A stretch of 64,000 nt of DNA from Sphagnum magellanicum (Eukaryota; Streptophyta; Sphagnopsida; Sphagnales; Sphagnaceae), in contig CM038915.1 in the NCBI GenBank assembly GCA_021904315.1, positions 3,162,001-3,226,000 on the forward strand, written 5' to 3'. This document shows positions 55,495 to 64,000 of this stretch, one piece after another (within the stretch, counting starts at the first letter, position 1; each line of letters begins with the position of its first letter). The notes under the pieces were generated by a model. The model saw nothing but the letters and a program-made list of their open reading frames with translations, did not search any database and was not told the origin of the DNA. The position numbers and the translations under genes are program-made.

Positions 55495-57953
55495 ATGTCA
55501 TCATACGGGAATCCCAGTGCCCCTCCTTACCGTGGCCAGTCCCAGGGGCAAGGCTGGCAGCAGCAGCAGCAACAAACCCCAAGCTATGGACAGACTGGAG
55601 GCTCCTACAACTACGGCGATTCTGCACCGAGTTCTTATGGTCAGCAACAAACTTACTACGGCCAGCCACCACCAGCTTCGTCTTATGGACAGCAGCCGTC
55701 TGCATACTCTTCTCACGGACAGACATATTCTGCATATGGACAAACCCCGTATGGTCAGCCGACGTCGATCAGGTCGCACTTTCCACCGGGTACAGATCCT
55801 GAAATTGTAAGAGCCTTTGAGCAGGCAGATTCAGACAGAAGTGGAACTATCGAAGCAAAGGAGTTGGGAAGAATTTTGTCAGCAGATTATGGAGATTTTA
55901 GCCCTCGGACAGTGCGCCTCATGCTCCACTTGTACGCGGACAACAAAACCGACACCACTCGCATTGGTACCTTCTTCCTCTTCCTCCTCCTCCTCCATCA
56001 TTTGTTCACACATGCAGCCAGTTGCTCACTTCAAATACTTCCAAACTGATTTCCTTTGATCCATTCCGGGCCAGCCCAGTCGGACACCAGAAACTCTGTG
56101 TAGAATGAGAATACCTCGATCATCACCTGAGAGTAACCTTTCTGGAAAATTTCTTTTTACTTGCTGTTTGATATGCTCTCTCCCGAGCTTCAAAGCCTCT
56201 CTCAGACTGGCTTTGGAGCTGTATGCTGATTTCTTTCTTGTCGAGCTGCAGGACCAGCAGGGTTTGTTCCATTGTGGATGGCTATTGCACAGTGGCAGGT
56301 AACATCTCATATCTGCCAGTTAGTATTGTTTCTCTTCTGTTGCTGATTTTGCAGCAGTGTTGTGCTTAGTGAAGGAATATGCTCAAGGTGAAACCCTAAT
56401 CCTTCATGTTGGCATTCCTTCTATACATTAGATTGCTTGCTTGCTTGTACAGAGGGCAAGCTAAAATGAAATGAAGCTTACGCTCACAAGCTTGTTGTGC
56501 TTGATTAATGAGGCTACTATTGGTGTTGCTAGTCCAGCTATGTTTCTTGGAGTGCTAGGTAACATCATGATTAAAGTCTTTCTGTTGCTTCTGGAAATCA
56601 TGTGACAGAAGAAACTCAGGCTGCAGATTTCTGTACAATTGTTTGCCCAAAATTGTGAGCAGATTGTTAACTATATCTCTACACCCACACCCACTGTCAG
56701 GAGCTGATAAAGTGTGGGGGAGTAATGGTAGCTAGTTAATCCTAGTGATGATGAGGTGCGATGATACTTTGTGAGTGACAGTTGTAAGGTTATGACTATA
56801 CCTGTTGTGTGGGTTTTTTGGTACTGCTGGAATTGACACAATGCTTAGCTTCAATATGTTAGTGGGAGTTTTCTCTGCAGTCTCATAGGTGATGTGTCCT
56901 GTTCCTGTTTTAGTTAGTTGCCTATCTTCTTTTAAGGAGTAATCCCTCATGATGGATGTGCCACTGTTGAGCCCTAGTGATATGGGTTTCCATTCAGATT
57001 TTTGGCAAGCCAAAGTTCTGGAAATGCCAGGAAAATGTATGCTAGCAATTGTTAGATTTTGATTCATTTTTGATTTGGTTGCTGCTTAAGAGATACATGC
57101 TTGTTTACTTATTGAACTGGCCAAATATTATGTCGCATGTTAACAGTTGAGCGCTAAACCCTACTTTTTGGTGCAGACTGTGTTTGAGAGGTTTGACAGA
57201 GACAGGAGCGGAACAATTGAGGGGAATGAGTTACGAGAGGCACTGCTAAGCCTTGGATTCAATATTCCTCCTCAAGTCTTGCACATACTTGTGTCTAAGT
57301 ATGACACCACAGGCCGAGGAAGGAGCATTGAATATGATAACTTTATTGAGTATGTTGTAACCCCCCACATTGCTATACGACATAGTATTAGTCAAGATAA
57401 TCAAGTGTTCTGGACCCATGAGCACGAGGAACACTTTTGCATTTGATTTTGTTGATATTGTGATGGGAGCCTTAAGCATGGTATAATCAATCTCTGGTCA
57501 GAAATATGGGGTGAAACATGGAAGTTTTTTGTAGATCAGAAGAAAAGCACTTTCAGTTTCTTCTGTGTTAACTCTTTATCTTCTGGTGGGATTTGGTGCT
57601 TGTGATGTTGACTTTCAGGTGTGGGCTTATTGTGAAGGTATGCTTGCTCTTCCAGTGGTTATTTCTCTTTTGGTTTGTTCTCTAATTTGTGGTAATTGAC
57701 AGAGTGTGCTGCTTTTTCTGAGAATGGAAATTGGAAGGATTGTGCAAAGAAGAGTTCATGAATCTGAGAACAGGACATGTGAATGAAAGGCTGAGGTGTT
57801 TTTTTTGCGGATCCTGTCATGAAGGATTGAACATGTGGGGTTGTACAGGGATTATCAGAGAAGTTCAAGGAGAAGGATCAAAACTACACTGGAGTTGCTA
57901 CCATGGATTATGAAACTTTCATGCTCATGGTGTTGCCTTTTATTGTTGCTTGA
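55495..57953 (+). CDS. CML48/49/50: penta-EF-hand calcium-binding protein (CML48/49/50, ALG-2/PDCD6-like)
   Basis: Five exons give 271 aa: 55495-55966, 56252-56298, 57177-57349, 57619-57637, 57849-57953, all with GT-AG borders in frame. Residues 1-95 are a Gly/Tyr/Gln/Ser/Pro-rich disordered head with repeated SYGQ/YGQ motifs, typical of the plant family. EF1 has the loop DSDRSGTIEAKE (112-123). The next exon is GPAGFVPLWMAIAQWQ, and EF3 has DRDRSGTIEGNE (180-191). The segment SKYDTTGRGRSIEYDNFIE and the C-terminus CGLIVKGLSEKFKEKD, DYETFMLMVLPFIVA complete the PEF fold. Exon 4 is a 19-nt micro-exon. An in-frame ATG exists 43 codons upstream, but the family starts at MSSY, so 55495 is chosen. 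PEF proteins dimerise and bind partners on calcium binding, in trafficking and stress signalling. Intron 2 carries a full copy of the repeat found in WAPL introns. The gene looks intact. Confidence 0.94.
56430..56815 (+). repeat. intronic repeat family, full copy in PEF intron 2
   Basis: Contains TTGCTTGTACAGAGGGCAAG, CTAAAATGAAATGAAGCTTA, ATGAGGCTACTATTGGTG, GACAGAAGAAACTCAGGCTG, GTTTGCCCAAAATTGTGAG, CACTGTCAGGAGCTGATAAA, ATACTTTGTGAGTGAC and GGTTATGACTATACC, the same series as in WAPL introns. With the copy at 33040-33385 it defines a unit of about 350-385 bp. Confidence 0.75.
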
Positions 57954-60499
57954 GAGCAGTTAATGAGACTTGCATCTGCACAGAACTCAGGAATGGAGGC
58001 TTCAAAGATTGAGGGGCAAGTGTTGTCTGGATAGAACCACATCTACTTTCCCGCCTTGTTGGTGCTAGAGATTGAAAGGGTGTGATGATATATATATACT
58101 CTTCCAAGCAGATTTTCTTGCAATATGTGAATTTTACATGATCCACTGTGGACAATTAGCAGCTGCATGCATTTGGGTAGAATTGATGTTATGTGGAGTA
58201 TATGAGCATATATGAGTGAACTTGTAAATCATGATTTACAAGTTCTTAGGGCATGGGGGTGAGAAATATGAACTTGTGATAAAAAAAGAGAGTTAATTAT
58301 GAGTTGGGGTGCCTATGGTTCTCTCAGATCTTACAATTTCTTTACAATTAACAAAGGGAGAAAAGCGGCATCATGCATGATGATTCTATGCATGATGACA
58401 GTGCTTCATCAAGTTTGGTTCTGGACTACAAGTGATGATCATTGGCATGCTATTGTAAATATAATTGTCAACGAGGTGATTTCCAACACCTTGGATGAAC
58501 CAGCATTTACATTTGTACCATGGTAAATACTAGAACTAAAAAAAAAATTGCTTCTGAACATTATAAATCAGTCCCATGCGACTAGAGGCACAAAAGTCTA
58601 GAAATGGAGCCAATGTTCATAGAGGGAAAAAAATATCAATCCAACACCATGCTTGAAAATAAATCAACAATAAACTAGTGTGAAAAAGTTCTAGGAAACT
58701 CTTCTCAAGGTGACTTCTTCCTTCCATCCGAAGGAAGTTTGTTTTTTGCACCAACATGATGTCTTGTGCAATACAACATTAATTTATGAAGAGTAGTTTC
58801 ATGTTGTCTTTTTTTCTCCAATGTGAATTGAGAATAAGAATCCACAATTTACAAACACACATTTATTGAGATTAATTACAACCATTGTGCAGATGCCATT
58901 TTATATCACCTTTTAATAAGAGATTATATCGATTAATCAAATTGGGATTCAAAGAGAACATGAAAATAATGACTCGAGAAGTCCTTTACAAAATTAGTAC
59001 AATATATTTGTTGTATGTAATCATTTTTTCCCCTATCAAGATCAGGATCATACTAGTTTGGAAACAAAAAAATTCTCATAACCATTGCTAAGGTCTTACC
59101 TTCACTATATTTGTGACTACCTTCCCCATGTTCATATGCATTTCAACTTTTTTCAGTATGCACACAAAAATTAAAAGTATTATATTAAGATTATGAACAT
59201 ATTACACTAAAATCTAGAGAGTTGAGAACCATTAGAATATTTTTTAATCTTTTATAATTCAAAATAAATGAAAGGGACGTAACTTATGTTTAGAAAAAAT
59301 TATGAAACAACAAGTTGTAATAACAATGTGTGCCTAATTTTCAAGTTTGAATAATTGGTAAGTGTCTTACAAGTGGAATACAAGTTGTGCAAATTTTCCA
59401 ACATTATTGCATCAATGTTTGAAAATTATGTTTGATCACAATTTATTTCTCTTCATGTCAATTTTCAACTTTTCAAGCACCGCTTATTTTCAACTATTTT
59501 ATTTTGTTCAAAAGGTGGCATCTACATATCACACTCATTCATAATTGTAGAAGTATATATGTTGCAAAAATGGCAACATTGAAAACCATAAGAATTGCAA
59601 AATGATATATTTGATGAATTTTTAAAATATAATTTGATGAATTTTCAATTATTTGAAAAAATGCTAATGCAAATGTTTAAAACACACTTGATAGTGGATG
59701 ATTTAAAATGTTACAATGATGTAGTTTTCATAATTTCATTTCATAAATGGCACTTTGATATTTTATCCCTAGCATCATATATATCCTCAAGTTGTAGATG
59801 TTACATTATCACAATTAACTTAAAACAAAATTAAAGGTTACAAATCACACAAGTCATTGAATTTTAATATTTAAAATATTCCAATTCAAATAAAAAATGT
59901 TAATAACCTACAAACTAAATTGAAAATGGATGGAGTTTTCTTATGGAATTCCATATTAAAAAATTGTCACCATTTTTATGCATAGTCTTAAACTATTTTT
60001 TGTGCCAAGTAGGATTCCACTTTTCTTGAAAATTATCACTTCCAAAATCATCATTGTGTGGTTGTCATTGTTTTTGCCTATGGATCCTTGCCATGTTCAT
60101 TGTTTTCACCTTATCAACAAGTTATTTATGAAAATAAAATAGTGAAACCTAGGTGGAAAGACAATGAACTACAACAAAGGTTTCCAATCTTTGTTTATTG
60201 ATGCTAAATACCATAATGTTAATATATAAAAATCACATTGTAAAGAAAACATATTTTGTATTGATGAAAATTCAAGATATGAAGAAAATCATGTCAATTG
60301 ACAATATCTTTTATAAACCATTATTGGAAAATACATGGAAAGAAAGAAATCAAAAGGGTTTTCAAGAAAATCTTATTCAACTTCAACACTAATCATTACA
60401 TCCTTAATACCTTGAGATGAAATGGAGGAAGGGTGTAATGAGATGTGCTTTATAATGCAATACATTGAACAACTCATGTATGGCCCTTCATGTTCCTTT
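57954..60499. other. PEF 3' flank, then gene-free AT-rich DNA
   Basis: 57954 to about 58300 probably holds the 3' UTR of the PEF gene. From 58550 on the sequence is AT-rich without recognised repeats or genes; the open frames present are short and AT-biased. Confidence 0.5.
58218..58245. repeat. perfect 28-bp palindrome
   Basis: A 14-bp arm GAACTTGTAAATCA is followed at once by its reverse complement. It lies 265 bp after the PEF stop and may be in the 3' UTR, where it could fold as a hairpin or act as a dyad binding site. Confidence 0.9.
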
Positions 60500-61110
60500 C
60501 AGAACCTTAGTTATGGCTCACATTCTTTTCGAAATGTACTTGGCCTTGGCTACAATCAACATCCTTGTTAGAATGCACCTTGCCCATAATAACATCCTTC
60601 ATGTTTTTTTTTAAACACATACCAAAATCCATTGTGCTTTTCAAATGATGAAAAATTCGTTTTACCACAATCCAATGTGATTGTCCAAGACTGGCCATAA
60701 ACTGGTTCACAACCCCCATTGCATGTGTAATATTAAGTCTTATGCATACCAATGCATACATGAGATTTCTAATAACATTTTGAAATGGGATAGCCTGCAT
60801 TGTTTTCAAATATGCATCACTTTAAGGACTCATATCCTTTAAAAGCTTGTAATTGGTCATAAAAATAGTTTTTACATGCTTATTTTTAGCCATTGCAAAT
60901 TGCTTCAATCTACCTCTAAAATACTTTCTTCGGTTTAAATAAATTGTTTGGTCTTGTTGAACATGATTTATTTGTATCCTTAAGCAATACTGAATCTCAC
61001 TTAAATTCACCATTTCAAATTTCTTTGAAAGATTATTTTTTGTCTCTTTCAACAAAATCAAGTCTATGCATTACACCAATATGTGTTCAAGTTTACTATG
61101 TGTTTCATTA
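60500..61110 (-). mobile_element. Ty1/copia fossil: reverse transcriptase to RNase H part
   Basis: Minus-strand pieces match the Ty1/copia pol region: a segment with SKKFEMVNLSEIQYCL (family: FeMkDLGe..yfLGi), then VIRNLMYALVCIRLNITHA (family: vGsLmYam..TRPDi..A), VNQFMASLGQSHW and IFHHLKST. Only the downstream part of reverse transcriptase and the start of RNase H are seen. LTRs, gag and integrase were not found. It is broken, with several interruptions, and looks old. Confidence 0.8.
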
Positions 61111-61529
61111 CACTCTGAGTGCAATTGAACAAATTTATCATGGTGAAAATGGCCAACCCTTTAATAAATAAGGAGTAGTTGTTATGGATAGGTGAATTCA
61201 CCAATAGGTAGTCAAATTCACTAATAGTTAAATCATTAATAATAAATTCACAAATAATTAAATCATCGATAATAAATTCATTAATAGTTAATTACAAACC
61301 TAGATTAAACATTTAAAAAACTTCATTAGGTTATTTAGTTTAAGCTAGGAACCTAGCCCACTTAAACATTTAGCCCACCAACCTAGGGTGCAAGTGTGAA
61401 GGTTTGAACCTTGCACCTTCTCTCACCTTCATTTTTAATGAACAACTTTTTAACCATTGAACCATCATTTAAATAAATGATATTTTCTTGTCATGACATA
61501 TTATTATGCACATTCTTTTTGCCTTAAGC
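61111..61529. other. gene-free; short AATTCAC(C/T)AATA repeats
   Basis: 61190-61290 has a run of degenerate units of the AATTCACTAATAGTTAAATC type. No gene was seen. Confidence 0.5.
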
Positions 61530-61970
61530 AATTCTTGGTTATTCTACCATAGGCTATTATAGGCTATTCTATCATAGCCTATTGTTGTATATTTTAGGTT
61601 AATTTACCATAATGTTATTCTTGGTTATTTTATTTTAAGCTATTGTTGGTTATTTTAGGCTATTTTACCATAGGCTATTTATTGGTTATTCTATTGTACG
61701 CCATTGTTGGTTATTTTAGGCTATTTTACCATAGGCTATTTATTGGCTATTTTATTATAGGCTATTGTTGGTTTTTTTAGACTATTTTACCATAAACTAC
61801 CATAGACTATTTTATCATAGGCTATTATAGGTTATTGAATTGGTTATTTTAGGTTATTTTACCATAGGTTATTATTGGTTATTCTATCAAAGGATATTGT
61901 TCATTATTTTAGGTCATTTACCATAGGTTATTTTATCCTAAGTTATTTTTGCTTATTTTATTGTAAACTT
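61530..61970. repeat. TAGGCTATT minisatellite, first block
   Basis: Degenerate units of about 20-30 bp made of TTACCATAGGCTATT and GTTGGTTATTTTATTATAGG. The array resumes at 62375 in the same orientation. Confidence 0.85.
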
Positions 61971-62374
61971 GGTGTAATCACACTAACAAGAACCACAACA
62001 AGTGTAATGCATGTTTAATTTTTCACGTTTAGAAGTGTTAATTTAATTTGTTGTTGAAAATATAAAATATTTTTATATGGTAAGGTTCATAATATATCAT
62101 TATAACATGTGAATTAATTTGAAAAATATTCAATGAATAAAAGGCTTTCAAAAAACTCATTAAACATTGTAACATGTGTTTATTATCGTGAAAAAAACTT
62201 ATAAATAAATTCCATTTTTTTTGAAATATCACATGTATTTTGAAATATTTTACATAAACCTTGACATAATAATATAAAAATATATATATTTTGAAGAATT
62301 TTTTGAAAATAAAAAAAAAATCCCCCTAAAGCAATCCCAAAAGTAAGTAAGTGCAACTCACGTTATTTTGTTTG

Positions 62375-62600
62375 CAACAGATTATTATTGATTATTTTAA
62401 GTTATTTACCATAGGCTATTATTGGTTATTTTATCATAGGTTATTGCTAATTATTTAAAGCTATTTTACTTTAGGCTATTTTTCATTATTTTATCATAAG
62501 CTATTGTTGGCTATTTTGGGTTATATACCATAGATTATTACTGTTTATTTTATTGTAGGCTATTTTTGGTTATTTTAAACTTTTTATTATAGGCTACTTA
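62375..62600. repeat. TAGGCTATT minisatellite, second block
   Basis: Same unit as at 61530-61970 (TTACCATAGGCTATTATTGG). The intervening 400 bp are unrelated AT-rich DNA, so the array was split by an insertion or the middle has decayed. It stops exactly at the CACTA terminus at 62601. Confidence 0.85.
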
Positions 62601-64000
62601 CACTACAACAAAAACATGTCCTTTTCAACCTTTGAATGTGACTAACATGATTGTATAGTCAAGTTTTTTTTGACAAACATGACTAACCATGTTTGATTTG
62701 ACTAACTACAAAAGTAACAATGTCTATTATGACTAAGTATAGTTTTCATTTAATCAAAACATAGATACCCATTTACACGTGGAATGTGCAATGCTTAGGT
62801 GGACATCACACATGTATGAATGTGATTAAAATTAGTCACTCAAGGAGGACATGCTCGATGTCGTGGTACCACATTTGATAACGTGACTAAAACTATCACT
62901 TGTTTGCCTTATGTTGCAAAATGTGTAAATTACATTTAATTATGTGGCAATGTATAATTAATGAACTATTTTTTAATTGTCTATATTGCCTTCTATGGTA
63001 GAGTGTGTAAACAAAGTTTATGAGTTAATTATGGCATGATATTAATAGATTTTGAGATCAAATGAAACATGAATAATCCAAAGGAAAAATAACAAGAACA
63101 ATATGCATCATGATCAATTAAAGTTGAATCTTAAACCAACATTTTTAATTATAAAAACAACCCAAATCAATATCTATCTTAACATCAATGCCTTTTGAAA
63201 TTGCACAAATGTTAGGTTCAAATTAAGAATTCAAATCGATTTTCAATGTGTTCATATAAGTTGCCACATTTTGTAGTTTATGTATAAAATTTGAAATTGA
63301 ACCTAGTAATATAAATTGGGTGCTTGACTTCCAAAATCATGTGATCTAGTTACTTTGACCTAACATAAAATTTATACCTACGTGAAGCTCGAAAAATGAA
63401 AACATATGCATATGAAATGATTGTTCATGTAGGTAAAACTCCAAACTAACATCTATGAGCTATGCACATCATGTGTTAGAGTCACTTGTTGCATAGTCCT
63501 CTAGACTATCAATTCCATTATCTTCTTCTCCATTGGAAAAATTAGCAACTAGGTCTATAACATTAACAACACAACCTCCCACAACATTGGTTGGTTGAAT
63601 CGAGTCTTGAATAAAGGTTGGAGCTTGTAGACCTAAATATTCATCAACATTCCCAACTCTAAACATATCAAACTCAATAGGGTTAGTTTGAATGTTTTCA
63701 ACTATTCGTCTCCCATGAGGATCCTTTTGTAAAACTATTTTCCAACCCCTTTCCCTTGAATCACAACTAGAAAAAAAAACTTGTTCTATATGTAGGGGGA
63801 AAGCAAAAGATTGGTTTGAAATTGGAATAAAAAAAGAAAAATTTATGAAAGTAAATCCGTATTCATCTCGTTTGACTATTGCACTACTACCATTGCAATT
63901 AGTTTTCACCCAGTTACACAACAAAACTATAATATTCACCACCCCATATTTTAACTATAAGATTTCCTTAACCCACCCAACATACTCCAATTTTGCAATA
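62601..64000 (-). mobile_element. CACTA (En/Spm) element, one end; runs out of the window
   Basis: The sequence at 62601 begins CACTACAACAAAAA, the typical terminus of plant CACTA elements. The next 300 bp hold many short GACTAA / TTAGTC words in both orientations (for example TGACTAACATGA, GACTAACCATG, GATTAAAATTAGTCAC), as expected for subterminal transposase-binding repeats. About 870 bp inside lies coding sequence of a CACTA protein on the minus strand. The bases before the terminus (TTA, 62598-62600) could be the 3-bp target duplication; the other end is outside. The insertion is inside or at the edge of the TAGGCTATT minisatellite. Confidence 0.8.
63469..64000 (-). pseudogene. CACTA element protein, DUF4216-type C-terminal part
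   Basis: The open frame at 63469-63942 continues as a match to the window edge. Motifs are YGVVNIIVLLCNWVK (family: …vvLFkCdW), KRDEYGFTFINFS, FAFPLHIEQVFFSS, RGWKIVLQKDPHGRR and an acidic C-terminus (GEEDNGIDSLEDYA). This is the DUF4216 region found after the TNP2/DUF4218 part of plant CACTA transposase genes. The stretch just above 63942 has an in-frame stop, so the copy may be broken, or an intron border lies there. The rest of the gene is outside. Confidence 0.7.

Noticed and set aside
55268-55810. Overlapping plus- and minus-strand frames over the first PEF exon (up to 150 codons)
   Set aside because: They are alternative frames of the CAG/TAT-rich exon; the PEF frame is fixed by EF-hand motifs and splice phases.

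Overview
The window looks like nuclear DNA of a land plant, probably not a flowering plant (lycophyte, fern or bryophyte). It holds three plant housekeeping genes with many canonical GT-AG introns: a cohesin-release factor WAPL, a MATH-BTB adaptor of the BPM family and a penta-EF-hand protein of the CML48/49/50 group. Interstitial plant-type TTTAGGG repeats and plant DNA transposons (PIF/Harbinger, CACTA) agree. The non-seed placement rests mainly on fragments of a SERAC1-like hydrolase, a domain I associate with the hydrolase-NLR genes of non-seed plants, and is weak. I cannot name the species.

Layout. 1-8.2 kb is gene-free: T-rich dispersed repeats, a long purine-biased minisatellite block (5.2-7.1 kb) and a short telomeric tract at 7085-7125. 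8.7-8.9 kb carries the last exon of an unrecognised gene. 11.4-13.9 kb (minus) is a decayed SERAC1-like alpha/beta-hydrolase gene with a duplicated exon. 14.7-19.4 kb (minus) is a nearly full-length but interrupted gene of the fungal-type telomere-linked helicase family: C2H2 fingers, OrsD-type finger, a conserved middle region, RecQ helicase core and C-terminal Cys-rich knuckles. It is visibly more GC-rich than its AT-rich surroundings. A 204-codon open frame of unknown function converges on its 3' end, 44 bp away. 19.5-29.7 kb is repeats: an approximately 1.45 kb direct duplication, several shorter tandem repeats and a relic of a Ulp1/C48-like protease.

29.9-41.2 kb is the gene-bearing part. 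WAPL (+, 15 inferred exons, 1035 aa) and BPM (-, 2 exons, 401 aa) converge tail to tail with 1.15 kb between their stops. Behind the BPM start lie a CT-type leader and about four 120-145 bp tandem units. 42-55 kb is gene-poor and AT-rich, with a 31-bp perfect hairpin, a PIF/Harbinger relic, an extremely AT-rich stretch and TAGG/CCTA minisatellites. The PEF gene (+, 5 exons, 271 aa) lies at 55.5-57.95 kb. 58-64 kb has a Ty1/copia fossil, a split GGCTATT-type minisatellite and the end of a CACTA element that runs out of the window with part of its transposase-region protein.

WAPL and BPM are neighbours but no shared pathway is implied: WAPL removes cohesin from chromosomes, BPM recruits substrates to CUL3 ubiquitin ligases, and the PEF protein is a calcium sensor. 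A same-orientation repeat family in the introns of both WAPL and PEF shows recurrent insertion into transcribed DNA. The OrsD-RecQ gene is the most unusual item. All exon structures were read by eye from splice signals, frame and remembered family sequences; nothing was aligned computationally.
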